From Alcanivorax sediminis (GTDB lineage Bacteria; Pseudomonadota; Gammaproteobacteria; Pseudomonadales; Alcanivoracaceae): a stretch of 64,000 bases of DNA. A program made the translations under genes and the position numbers. The stretch spans positions 2,232,001 through 2,296,000 of the forward strand of contig NZ_WIRE01000001.1 of NCBI RefSeq assembly GCF_009601165.1, read 5' to 3'. Shown here in pieces: positions 25,155-35,400 of this stretch (position 1 is its first letter; each line of letters starts with the position of its first letter). The notes beneath the pieces are model-generated. The model saw only the letters and a list, made by a program, of their open reading frames with translations. It had not been told where the DNA came from and ran no database searches.

Positions 25155-27239
25155 ATGACACTTAGATCACGAATTCGCTGGCTGCTGATCATTGCTGCAA
25201 GCTGCTGTGTGGCGCTGATCTCTGTCGCCCTGTATCAGGTCAACCAGTCATTTCTGGACCGTCTCAACGAGCAGTCAGCCGGTCGGGAGCTACAGAAGGT
25301 GGAGTCCGCCTTTCTGGATCAACTGTCTGTGCTGCGAGTCCGGGCGGCAGACTGGAGCCAGCAGCCCGACAAGCCCCCCCTCAAGCTCGATGGGGTTGGT
25401 CACCTGGACATGCTGATGGCACTGAACAATGACCGGGTGGTCTGGCAGCAAGGCGCCGAAGCGCTCATGTCGGCAGGCGTTGCCCAGCAGCTGGCCAGCC
25501 GTTTCGGCCAGAGTTGTTCCCCCATCTGGGGTGTCGTCAGGGCGGATGGACGTGCCTTGCTGTTTATCACTGCCGTTGAGAACCAGTGTGAGGCCTACCT
25601 GCTGGGCGTCTGGCTGGATAGTACCTGGATGAATTACCTCTCTGATCGGGTGGGTCATGCGCTGTATGTGAGAGACGTTCCCGCTGGCACGTCGCCGATC
25701 AGGGGGCTGGCCGGCGAGAGTAGCGATGCCCTCCAGGGGCGTTTTCCGTTGCCAGACTATCTTGGTGGGGCGCCTCTTGAAGTGGTGGTGGAGTTGCCCA
25801 GGGATGGAATGGGCACCATGTACACCTCCGTGTTGGCCATGGTCGCCATTATGGTCTTCCTGACTGGGCTCACCGTGTTCCTGGTTAATTTGCGTATCCA
25901 GACCATGCTTTTTGGGCGGTTGAAGATGGTGCACAACGCCGTTCGTTCCATCGCAAGAGGGGGGGCGCTGGACCAGCGTTTGCCCGTGCTCAGCGATGAC
26001 GAAATCGGCGAGCTGGCCATGGATTTCAACAGCATGGTCGACAGCATTGAGAATGCCCAGAACCAGCTGGCCGAGGCACGTACCCAGGCGGAAAGCGCCA
26101 GCAAAACCAAGAGTCAGTTCCTGGCCAACATGAGTCATGAAATCCGCACCCCGATGACGGCTATTCTGGGTTACACCGAGTTGTTACGTCGGGGTGAGCT
26201 TAGCCACCAGGAGCAACAGCGTTACCTCACCATTATTCAGCACAACGGTGATGCGCTACTGGCGTTGATCAACGATGTTCTGGATCTTTCTCGAATTGAA
26301 GCGGGGCAGGTGACTTGTGAGCTACGGGTGTTCTCTCCCCAGGATCTGCTGGATGAAGTGGTGGACAGCCTGCATCTGCGGGCGCGGGAGAAAGGGTTGG
26401 CGCTGGAACTCAACCTGGCCTCGCCACTGCCTTCGGCCGTTTCCGGCGATGTCTTCCGGCTGCGTCAGATTCTGATGAACCTGGCGGGCAATGCGGTGAA
26501 ATTTACCGAGCATGGTCACGTGAGCGTGCAGGCGAGCTGGGATCAGATGGAACAAACCTTGAAGGTCCGGGTGCAGGATACCGGTATTGGCATCAGCGAA
26601 TCCCAGTTACGCAGTATCTTCCAGCCGTTTTCGCAGGCTGATTCCTCGCACTCTCGTCGCTATGCCGGGACGGGGCTGGGACTGAGCATTGCCCGAGAGC
26701 TGGCTCGGGCCCAGGGGGGAGACATCACTGTCTTCAGCCAGCAGGGTAAGGGAAGCCGTTTCGAACTGACATTGCCGCTGGTGGCAGCCAGTGCGCTGCC
26801 TGAGAGAAACGAGGTACCAGGGACTTCTCATGTGACCGAGGGTCCCCTGAGTGGTCGTGTACTGCTGGCTGAGGACAACCTGGTTAACCGTCTATTCGTG
26901 CGCAAGGTGCTGGAGAATGCCGGTCTCACGGTGGTAGAAGCGGAGAATGGCAAGGAAGCTTGCCGAGAGTTTTCCGACAATCCGGATTTCGACTTGATTG
27001 TGCTGGACATGCAGATGCCGGAAATGGATGGCTATCAGACCGTGGTCGAACTGCGTGACAGGGGCTTTAACGGGCCTGTAATGGCGCTTACCGCCAACGT
27101 GCTGGAGATGGATCGTCAGCGTTGTCTGGATGCGGGTTGTGATGAGTTTCTAGGCAAGCCGGTCCGGATCAAGGAGTTGATCCAGACCTGCTCACGCCTG
27201 CTGAGTCAGGCGGAAACATCGCTGGATCTGGAAAGCTGA
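25155..27239 (+). CDS. Hybrid sensor histidine kinase with periplasmic domain
   Basis: The protein has 694 residues. A transmembrane helix at about 9-29, a CHASE4-like extracytoplasmic domain to about 220, and a second helix (VLAMVAIMVFLTGLTVFLV, about 225-245) are followed by HAMP (about 245-300). HisKA has the phosphoacceptor His in [14 protein letters not shown] (about 328). The HATPase_c has NAVKFTEHG, DTGIGI and GTGLGLSI. The C-terminal receiver has LLAEDNLVNR (about 570) and the phosphoacceptor Asp in IVLDMQMPEMDG (about 617). No output or Hpt domain is encoded. Its 3' end overlaps that of the opposite-strand hybrid kinase by 34 bp. Confidence 0.9.
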   Translation: MTLRSRIRWLLIIAASCCVALISVALYQVNQSFLDRLNEQSAGRELQKVESAFLDQLSVLRVRAADWSQQPDKPPLKLDGVGHLDMLMALNNDRVVWQQGAEALMSAGVAQQLASRFGQSCSPIWGVVRADGRALLFITAVENQCEAYLLGVWLDSTWMNYLSDRVGHALYVRDVPAGTSPIRGLAGESSDALQGRFPLPDYLGGAPLEVVVELPRDGMGTMYTSVLAMVAIMVFLTGLTVFLVNLRIQTMLFGRLKMVHNAVRSIARGGALDQRLPVLSDDEIGELAMDFNSMVDSIENAQNQLAEARTQAESASKTKSQFLANMSHEIRTPMTAILGYTELLRRGELSHQEQQRYLTIIQHNGDALLALINDVLDLSRIEAGQVTCELRVFSPQDLLDEVVDSLHLRAREKGLALELNLASPLPSAVSGDVFRLRQILMNLAGNAVKFTEHGHVSVQASWDQMEQTLKVRVQDTGIGISESQLRSIFQPFSQADSSHSRRYAGTGLGLSIARELARAQGGDITVFSQQGKGSRFELTLPLVAASALPERNEVPGTSHVTEGPLSGRVLLAEDNLVNRLFVRKVLENAGLTVVEAENGKEACREFSDNPDFDLIVLDMQMPEMDGYQTVVELRDRGFNGPVMALTANVLEMDRQRCLDAGCDEFLGKPVRIKELIQTCSRLLSQAETSLDLES

Positions 27240-30004
27240 GCTCGTTTGATGGATTCGCTGACCTGCTGCTGCGATACCGGCTTGCTCAGGTAATCGTCCA
27301 TACCCGCGTCGCGGGCTTTCTGAACATACTCTCCGGTGGCATGGGCTGACAGGCCGATAATCCAGCAGTGAGGCTGGCTGGACTGGGTAGCCTCCATCTC
27401 ACGGATGGCAACCGTGGCCTGATAGCCATCCATCACCGGCATTTCGCAATCCATGAAGCAGATGTCCCAGTAGTTGGGCTGCTCATTGACCAGCTGGAAA
27501 GCTTCCTCGCCATTGGTGACCAGCGTGGGCTGCACGCCAATCGATTTGAGAATGCTCTCGATCACCAGCTGGTTCACGGCATTGTCTTCCGCCACGATCA
27601 CATTCAAGCGGTTAGCCCGGTCCAGAATCACGGTCTGGTCTGACAGCGCATTCTCATAGGCCGATTCGTCCTTGCCCGTAACCAGGCTTCGCTTCAGCGC
27701 CTGGCAGGAAAGTGGAGTTTCAATCAGCAGAAGGTCTTCTGGCAGCTGATCGCTGAGCGGCGTGCCGGTGGGGTGCAGCAGCACCAGGGTAGGGCTGTGG
27801 AAACGCTCTCTGAGACGAGCGACCAGGTCTGCCGAGGCCATGACGTTATGTTCGGCAATGACAAAGTCCACCGGCTGGTCGCCCATGGCAGGGTCCAGCG
27901 CGGATTCGGCATCACGGTATTCGCTGGTTTTGGCTCCCCAGCGACTGAGCAGCTGCGACAGACTGAGCAGCTGTGCTGGTGTGCTGGAGATGACCACGGC
28001 CGTGCGATTCTTCAGTACCGGTTTCGGGCTGCTCTGTGCCACTTTCACCGGCAGCGACAGCCAGAAGGTGGCGCCTCTGCCGACGCTGCTGCTGACGCCG
28101 ATGTTGCCTCCCAGCAGGTCACTTAGCCGCTTGCAGATCACCAGGCCCAGTCCGGCACCCTTCTGATCCCCCATGTGACGAACTTCGCTGACGCTTTCGA
28201 ACAGGGTGGCCTGCTGACCTTCGTCCAGCCCGGTGCCGGTGTCCACCACCTCAATCATCAGCATGCACTGGTTGTTGCTGTTGACGGGCTGCTTGAGCGT
28301 CACATGCAACGAAACACTCCCGCGCTCGGTGAACTTGAAGGCATTGCTGAGCAGGTTGGTAAGGATCTGCTTGAGGCGAATCGGATCGGTGCGAATGATG
28401 TCCGGCACGCGACTGTCGATATGGATGTAAAGCGGCACCTGCTTTTCACTGGAACGCAGAGCGAACAGGCGCACGCAGTCGTCCACGATGCTTTCCAGGG
28501 CAATGTCCTGGAAGTCCAGCTCCAGCTTGCCGGATTCGATCCGTGAGTAATCCAGAATATCGTTGATGACCGTCAACAGAGACTGGGTGGATTGGTAAAT
28601 GGTGCTGACGTACTGGGCCTGTTGTTGAGTCAGGGCGGTACGACGCAGCAGATCGGTCATGCCCATGATGCCGTTCATGGGGGTGCGAATCTCATGGCTC
28701 ATGGTGGCCAGGAATTCGCTCTTGGCATGGTTGCGGGCTCCGGCCTTGAAGGCCTCCATCTCCGCGATGGCACGATCGCGAATGGAATCGGAATGTGCCT
28801 CCTTGAGACGGTTGATACGCCGCGCCAATGCCAGGGACAGCACCACCACTTCCACGAATACGCCGACCTGAAGCAGGTTCTCAGAAAGTGTGTTGCGGGG
28901 CACCAAACCGTACTTGTTCAGCGCCATGGAAGCAGCGCCAATAATGAAGCAGGCCCAGGCGACGGTGAAAATTCGCGCGTCAGGATCGCCTGTCCGGGAA
29001 CGAAGCAAGCCCACCAGCAAAATGCTGACATCCATCACCAGAATAGCGATGACGGAAATCGGGATCAGAAATTCCCGGCTGGTAAAAGGAGCCGCCAGAA
29101 AGAGCAGGGTGCCAGTGACGATCAAGCCTTTCATCCAGACGGCAAGCCTGGGGGCTTTCTCCTTGAGCGACAGGAAGTGCAAGGTAAACAGTGATGGCAG
29201 CAATACCAGCAAGGGCAGAAGGAAATGAATGATATGGCTGCTCACCAGCGGTGAATGAGGCCACAGGTAGAGATGGGCGTAGCCCTGAAGTATGGCGAGG
29301 TAAAGTGTAATGGCCACAGACCAGCACACATACATCAGGTAGACCTTTTCCTTGATGGTGAAAAACAGGGAAAGGTTGTAGAGAATCATCACCAGCATGC
29401 CGCCGAAAAAAATCCCCTGCACCAGAGTTCGGGTGAGGAAATGAGATTCGAATTCTTCGCGGGTCATGATTGAAAGCGGCAGCTGGATACTGTGGGCAGA
29501 GCTCACCCGAATGTAGAAATCGCTGTCGAGTCCGGCAGGCAGGGAAACGGGGAAAGCAGGAATCGGGTATTCGCCACTGCGAACACTGAAGTCCCGATCC
29601 ATCCCGGCCTGATAATGGCTGATGATGGTGCCACCGCCATCCAGCTGGTACACATCCACTTCGCCGAGCATGGCGTAGTCGATCCGCAGGAACCATTCTG
29701 TGAACTGGGGGTTCTGGTTGCGCACGGTCACATGAAACCAGCATTGATCCCGGGTGAACCCAAGATTGGGAATGCCGTCGTCAGTTATTTGCCAGTCTGC
29801 GGAGTCCCTGTTGCGAATCGTTTCGAGGTCAGTGGCCTGATCTGCGGGTGAACAAAAAAACTGAATCCCTTTCTGGGGATGGAGAATCTGTTGTTGTTCG
29901 CCAATAATCTGCATACCTGTGCTGTGAGCATGGCTCACTGACACCAGCGTTTGCAGAAAAAGAGCAACAACCAGCAAAAAACCGAATCGCACGTCCTTGG
30001 ACAC
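27206..30004 (-). CDS. 7TMR-DISM hybrid histidine kinase with two receiver-like domains
   Basis: The 932-residue protein has a signal peptide ([20 protein letters not shown]), a DISM-type extracellular beta-domain (about 30-180) and a block of seven transmembrane helices (about 185-400). HisKA follows with [18 protein letters not shown] (His about 436), then HATPase_c ([28 protein letters not shown]). A first receiver-like domain (about 665-785) seems degenerate, with FVIAEHNV where the acceptor Asp should be. A canonical C-terminal receiver has VAEDNAVN and [12 protein letters not shown] (about 800-920). The start is a GTG with AGGAAG 6 bases upstream. The ligand is unknown; DISM domains are thought to bind carbohydrates. 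Confidence 0.88.
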   Translation of the reverse strand: MSKDVRFGFLLVVALFLQTLVSVSHAHSTGMQIIGEQQQILHPQKGIQFFCSPADQATDLETIRNRDSADWQITDDGIPNLGFTRDQCWFHVTVRNQNPQFTEWFLRIDYAMLGEVDVYQLDGGGTIISHYQAGMDRDFSVRSGEYPIPAFPVSLPAGLDSDFYIRVSSAHSIQLPLSIMTREEFESHFLTRTLVQGIFFGGMLVMILYNLSLFFTIKEKVYLMYVCWSVAITLYLAILQGYAHLYLWPHSPLVSSHIIHFLLPLLVLLPSLFTLHFLSLKEKAPRLAVWMKGLIVTGTLLFLAAPFTSREFLIPISVIAILVMDVSILLVGLLRSRTGDPDARIFTVAWACFIIGAASMALNKYGLVPRNTLSENLLQVGVFVEVVVLSLALARRINRLKEAHSDSIRDRAIAEMEAFKAGARNHAKSEFLATMSHEIRTPMNGIMGMTDLLRRTALTQQQAQYVSTIYQSTQSLLTVINDILDYSRIESGKLELDFQDIALESIVDDCVRLFALRSSEKQVPLYIHIDSRVPDIIRTDPIRLKQILTNLLSNAFKFTERGSVSLHVTLKQPVNSNNQCMLMIEVVDTGTGLDEGQQATLFESVSEVRHMGDQKGAGLGLVICKRLSDLLGGNIGVSSSVGRGATFWLSLPVKVAQSSPKPVLKNRTAVVISSTPAQLLSLSQLLSRWGAKTSEYRDAESALDPAMGDQPVDFVIAEHNVMASADLVARLRERFHSPTLVLLHPTGTPLSDQLPEDLLLIETPLSCQALKRSLVTGKDESAYENALSDQTVILDRANRLNVIVAEDNAVNQLVIESILKSIGVQPTLVTNGEEAFQLVNEQPNYWDICFMDCEMPVMDGYQATVAIREMEATQSSQPHCWIIGLSAHATGEYVQKARDAGMDDYLSKPVSQQQVSESIKRAQLSRSSDVSA

Positions 30005-30112
30005 AGTTTGCTTCCTGATAAAGGTGGGGCGCCTTTTCGGGTGTTATTGGATTATCCCCTTGCGTTGAATGCTAGCAGTGTGGGGCCGGGGGCTCAATTA
30101 GATGGGTGAACG

Positions 30113-31522
30113 ATGACACAGATGGTGAACCGCTTCGCGGTTGGCCCGATTGTGGGTGAATCTGCTGAAACACATGCCAGAGTGTTTGGTGCCTTGCCCA
30201 GACAGACACTGGCCGCGGGTCAGAAGTACCAGTGGGGGCGGATTCGATGGCGTTGTATGGGGGAGCCTGATTGGTCTGCGACACGCCGTTTCAGGCTCAA
30301 TGGCAACTTTGATGGCAGTGGGGTGGTTGTCCTGAATGGCTTGCAGCCGGGCAAGCGTTATCAGTTTCAGGCGGGCTGGATCGACAGTGAAGATGACCTG
30401 ATGCTGAACTGGGAGCAGATCGAAGTCGGTGAATTTTTCACCAATCAGCCAGTGGCGAACAGTAGCCGTTTCCTATTCGGCTCCTGTTGTTATCGTTTTG
30501 TGGGACTGGATGGAAAAATCCAGGATGATCGTGCGGACAAGATCTTTTCCGAAATGCGTGCGCTGGCGGAACAGGAAAAGCCGGACTTTGTGCTCTTTGG
30601 TGGGGATCAGGTGTATGCCGACTCCATGCATGGCCTGGGGGCAGCGGAAAGTCGCGAGGATTTTTTCAGCCTGTACAGGGAAAGCTTCTCGCAGCCACAC
30701 CTGGCCAGACTACTGCGCGAAACCAGCAGTTACATGATTCTCGATGACCACGAGATCGAAAACAATTGGCCCGCGAGGGCCGACGCGGCGCGTTGGACGA
30801 ATAAATATCCGGCGGCCATCAAGGCCTATCAGATCTACCAGGCGTCCCATTCTCCCGCTGCACCCTTGAACAGTGCCGGCACCTACCTGGACCGGGACCC
30901 GGACAGGTTCTGGTACACCTTTTCCCGTGGGCCGGCAGACTTCTTCGTGATGGATGTACGCACCGAGAGGGTACTCAGCCGCTGGCCGTGGCAGCGGCAA
31001 ATGATCAGCGATGCCCAGGAAATGGCGTTCCGGAAGTGGCTTGATGTTGAGCCAGATCGAATCAAGGTGTTGGTCAGCTCGGTGGTACTGTTCCCGGAGC
31101 AGCGTCGACCGTTTAAAGGCAAGGATGCCTGGGAGGGCTTCCGCCACCAGAGACAGCGATTACTGCAGGCCATGGCAGACAGCCCCAGTCGCAAGCTGGT
31201 GGTGCTCAGCGGCGATGTACATGCCTCGTTATACGCCAGACTTACCCTGAATGGTGGCAAGCAGGTTCATAGCTGGACCTGCTCCGGTCTGTTCTGGCCC
31301 ACTGCCTTGATGGCGTTTCGCTGGTATCGGCCAATGCTGAGGGTGCCAGGACTGCTCTACGGTGGCTGGGGCAAGCCATTGGGGCAGGTAAGTGTGCCGG
31401 GAGAGGTATTCAGCGACAATGCCTTTTCCATGGTGTCGTTCAGCGATCAGGGTGCCTGCTTTGCCCTCTACGACCGGCGCCGGCGCCTTCTGGAGAGCGT
31501 CAGCCAGGAGATCCTCTGGTAG
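30113..31522 (+). CDS. PhoD-like alkaline phosphatase/phosphodiesterase family protein
   Basis: This 469-residue protein has an N-terminal fibronectin-like PhoD_N region (KYQWGRIRWRC to about 115) and a metallophosphatase core. The core shows FLFGSCCYRF (about 120), VLFGGDQVYADSM (about 160), MILDDHEIENNWP (about 208) and VLSGDVHASLYARL (about 363). These ligands suit the Fe/Ca site of PhoD relatives. Unlike secreted PhoD, no Tat or Sec signal peptide is seen, so it probably acts in the cytoplasm. It is divergent from the 7TMR kinase (108 bp gap). The substrate is unknown. The ATG at 30113 has a weak GGGTGAACG upstream. Confidence 0.82.
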   Translation: MTQMVNRFAVGPIVGESAETHARVFGALPRQTLAAGQKYQWGRIRWRCMGEPDWSATRRFRLNGNFDGSGVVVLNGLQPGKRYQFQAGWIDSEDDLMLNWEQIEVGEFFTNQPVANSSRFLFGSCCYRFVGLDGKIQDDRADKIFSEMRALAEQEKPDFVLFGGDQVYADSMHGLGAAESREDFFSLYRESFSQPHLARLLRETSSYMILDDHEIENNWPARADAARWTNKYPAAIKAYQIYQASHSPAAPLNSAGTYLDRDPDRFWYTFSRGPADFFVMDVRTERVLSRWPWQRQMISDAQEMAFRKWLDVEPDRIKVLVSSVVLFPEQRRPFKGKDAWEGFRHQRQRLLQAMADSPSRKLVVLSGDVHASLYARLTLNGGKQVHSWTCSGLFWPTALMAFRWYRPMLRVPGLLYGGWGKPLGQVSVPGEVFSDNAFSMVSFSDQGACFALYDRRRRLLESVSQEILW

Positions 31523-31822
31523 CGGGGTCCGCTCGGTAGGCGATGGCGTCGCCTGGCTATAGCGAATGGCTTACACAAATTGGGGCGAATGGCTTCTTAT
31601 GGCGATGGGGACAAATCCATAAAGTAGACCTCGCAAGGACGCAATAGAACACGGATGTTCATTTTCGGCCCGGTACAGCCCGCCCGCCAGACCCCAAACT
31701 GGCGGGCGTTTCTTTTTCCTCGTTTCTTTCCCTCCCTCATTGGCCACTCTTCTTTTGTCTGCTGCTTTTGCCTAATCGGCCGCGAGCCTCGATAATGCGC
31801 CGGATTCGAACCGGAGCACATC
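31523..31822. other. Intergenic region with terminator
   Basis: These 300 bp contain the terminator at 31681-31717 and, beyond it, pyrimidine-rich sequence leading to the DUF2288 gene. I see no other feature. Confidence 0.5.
31681..31717 (+). terminator. Intrinsic terminator after PhoD-like gene
   Basis: CGCCCGCCAG and CTGGCGGGCG form a perfect 10-bp stem with an 8-base loop, followed by TTTCTTTTT. It is about 160 bp downstream of the phosphatase stop. Confidence 0.88.
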
Positions 31823-32137
31823 ATGTCTGAACACACCGAAGACCGCGAAATTCTCAGAGCCAAACTGAATCAGGAAACCGCCAAGGCGGGTTGGGCAGAG
31901 CTGCAGCCATTTTTTGCCCGTGGCCAGACGATATATGTGGCGCCGGAGCTGGATCTGATTGAGGTGGCACTGGCCTTTTCGGAAGACAATGCTGCTCAGA
32001 TCAGCCTCTGGCGCGAGAAAGGGCAGGTGGACAAGGTGGCCGATGAACAGGCCGCTCGTTGGTATGACTCGGATCAGACACTATGGTCTGTGGTGGTAAT
32101 GCCCTGGGTGCTGGTGCAGCCGGAGCAACTGCAATAA
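31823..32137 (+). CDS. DUF2288 family protein
   Basis: This 104-residue cytoplasmic protein contains LRAKLNQETAKAGWAELQPFFARGQ, LIEVALAFSEDNAAQI and ADEQAARWYDSDQTLWSVVVMPWVLVQ, the pattern of DUF2288. The function of this family is unknown. GGAG is 6 bases before the ATG. It precedes the glutamate dehydrogenase gene in the same direction, but the 290-bp gap argues against a shared operon. Confidence 0.8.
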   Translation: MSEHTEDREILRAKLNQETAKAGWAELQPFFARGQTIYVAPELDLIEVALAFSEDNAAQISLWREKGQVDKVADEQAARWYDSDQTLWSVVVMPWVLVQPEQLQ

Positions 32138-32428
32138 GTGCGGGTGCGTGACTGAAATTTTCGCCTGTAATGGCCTGGCATGCATTACGCTCCACGGAGG
32201 CCGCCAGGCAGATCATGAACCGAAAAGATCATGTGGTCCGGGATGGGTATGGGGGCCATGCCCATCAATCCGCGTTAACAGCTGCCAGATATAGAGCCGG
32301 TTGGTTTGCCCTTTGAGACACCCCCAAAAGGTGCGGGGTGGTATTCGCGCCCGGCTCCGGTATAGAGTGAAGAAAACGACCTGCCGACAGGTCACTCGGC
32401 GGGTTGGGCACCGACGCCGGAGAAAAGG

Positions 32429-35400
32429 ATGCAGGACGATATCGCCCAACGTCAGACCCTGATGCTGGCTCAGCTGGAACGGATGCTGACAGCCCAGATT
32501 GATCCCAAGGATCAACCTCTTTTCCGCAGTTTTCTGACGGGCTACTTCGAAATGGCCAGTCACGCTGCCCTGAATGCCCGTACCCCGGAACATCTTTTCC
32601 GCCTTGCCTGCGATCACTGGCAAATGGCACAGCAGCGCGATCAGGAATTGTTGATTGAAGTTTGCCCTCCGGAGAGGACCGGAGAGCTGGCATGCCTGCG
32701 CACCGTGTGTACGGATATTCCCTTCCTGGTGGATTCAGTCGCCATGGCGGTGCGCGATGCGGATACCGCCATCGACTGGACCATTCATCCTGTGCTGCGC
32801 ATCCGTCGTAACGATGACGGGCAGATTTCCCACATTGATGGGGTAGGCGATGGTGAGCATCCTGCGGAATCGCTGATCTACATGGAATTTGAGCCGCTGG
32901 GCAGCGAGCAGGAGTATCAGGCGCTTCGAGAACAGCTGGAGCTGGTGCTTGGCGAGTTAAGGGGGGTTGTGCAGGACTTTCACGCCATGCTTGATCACTT
33001 GCGGGCCACCCAGCAAAACCTGTCGCAGGAGTATCCGGGTCGGGATCAGGAAGAACTGGCGGAGGCGCGGGCTTTCATTGAATGGCTCCAGCAGGAGCAC
33101 TTTACCTTCCTGGGGTATGCCCGTTCCCATGCACATAATGTGGGAGAAGTTACCCAGGTCCAGCTGGACAATGATGCTGGCCTGGGTCTCGCCCGCGCGG
33201 GTAGCCGTCACGCAGATGCAGATCAGTTCATCGCGCCCCATGAGGAGATGGCCAAGTACATTACCCATGGGCGCCTGGTGGTGGTGACCAAGGCGAACAT
33301 GCGCTCTTCCATCCATCATCCCCACTACATGGATGTGATTTCCATCAAGCGCCTGGCTCCGGATGGCAGCGTGGAGGGCACCGATCGCTATATAGGGCTG
33401 TTCTCGCTTGATGCCTATATCAATCGCCCCCGGGATATTCCCCTGATTCGCCGCAAGGTGAACCACGTGCTGGAGCGTTCGCGGCTGCCTGAGCGCTCCC
33501 ATTCCGGGAAACATCTACGCGATATCATCTATCAGCTGCCGCGCGATGAGCTGTTCCAGTGTAGCGAGGATGAGCTGTTCCATATGTGCATGGGCATCCG
33601 CGCCCTGAGAGACCGTGATCATCTGCGCCTGTTCCTGCGCCGTGACCGTTACGGCCGCTTTTATTCGTGCATGGTGTATCTCAGCCGCGAGCAGTTCTCT
33701 CGGGAACTCAGGGACAAGGTCACTGATGAGCTGAAGCGGCTATGCAATGGTTTGTCGGTGGAGCGCACGGTGGATTTCCTCCGCGAAGGGCTGGCACGGA
33801 TTCATTGCATTATCCGTATCCCTCAGGGGACGCAGCTCGGGATGACGGAAGGGCAGGTGGAAGAACGTCTGCTGGTGGTAACCCGGTCCTGGTCTGATCA
33901 ACTGCGGGCGATTCTCCGCGAAGAGGGCGAAGAGGGTATCGCACTGGCCATGCGTTACGGCGATGCCTTCCCGGTGGGCTATCAGGAAAATACCAGCGCG
34001 CTGGAAGCGGCTGCGGATATTCATTACCTGTCCCAGCTCTCCGAGCATCAGCCGGTGCTGCCGAGCCTGTCGGTCAGTAACGAAGATTCTTCCGCATGCC
34101 CCACTTTCCTTCGCCTGTTCAGCCTCGGCAAGCCGCTCGGGCTTTCCGACATTCTGCCGTTGCTGGAAAACTTTGGTTTGCGAGTGGTGAGCCAGGAGCC
34201 CACGCGACTCTGTCTTCGTGATGGTCCGGATCAATGGGTACAGTCCTTCTCGGTGAGAGTACATGGGGACTGTGCGTTGGGGCCGGTGCAGCAGAAACGG
34301 TTTTTTGAAGAGGCGTTCCTCGCCTGTTGGAAGGGCATCACCGAGAACGATGGCTTGCACCGTCTGGTTCTGCTGGCCGGGCTTAATGCGCGGCAAGTGG
34401 TGTGTCTTCGGGTGTTGACCCGTTATCTGGTGCAAACCGAACTGCCGTTTTCGCAGGGCTACATGGAGCAGTTGCTGGCGGATAATGCCGTCATTGCGCG
34501 GCTGCTGGTTCAGCAATTCGAGAACCGGTTTGACCCGTCGCTGGATGAAGACAGACGACAGCGTGAAGGGGTGGTGCTGGCCCAGACTCTGGATCATGAG
34601 CTGGACCAGGTTGCGTCGCTGGATGCAGATCGTGTGCTGCGTGCATTCCTGAGTGTGGTGCGGGCGGGTCTGAGGACGAATTTCTACCAGCCGGATGCCG
34701 AGGGCAAAGTGAAGCCCTACGTCAGCCTGAAACTGGATCCGACTCTGGTGGCGGAATTGCCTCCGCCACTCCCCATGTATGAAACCTTTGTGTATTCCCC
34801 GCAGATGGAGGGTATCCACCTGCGCGGCGGTCCGGTGGCCAGGGGCGGCTTGCGCTGGTCCGATCGGCGCGAGGACTTCCGCACCGAAGTGCTGGGTCTG
34901 GTGAAGGCGCAGATGGTCAAGAACGCTATCATCGTGCCGGTAGGTGCCAAGGGCGGCTTCGTGGTGAAGCAGGGCAGCCCCGCCAACCGCGAGGCCTGGC
35001 AGCAGCAGGGGGTCGAGTGTTACAAGCAGCTGATACGAGGCTTGCTGGATATTACGGATAACCGTGAAGGTGACTCCGTGGTCTCGCCTTCGTCGGTGGT
35101 TCGCCACGACGTGGATGATCCTTATCTGGTGGTCGCGGCGGACAAAGGCACGGCCACATTCTCTGATATCGCTAACGGTCTGGCGGATGAGTATGACTTC
35201 TGGCTAGGTGATGCTTTTGCCTCCGGCGGGAGTGTGGGCTACGACCACAAGAAAATGGGTATCACTGCCCGTGGAGCCTGGGAGAGCGTCAAGCGGCATT
35301 TCCGCGAGATGGGCAAGGATATCCAGCAGCAGCCCTTCACGGTGGCAGGCATTGGTGACATGGGTGGGGATGTGTTTGGCAATGGCATGTTGCTGTCGGA

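Noticed and set aside
33740..35107. Open frame of 455 codons on the minus strand inside the glutamate dehydrogenase gene
   Set aside because: It is antisense to a strongly conserved coding region. Its translation has low-complexity His/Arg/Gln runs and no family pattern, as expected for a GC-rich shadow frame.
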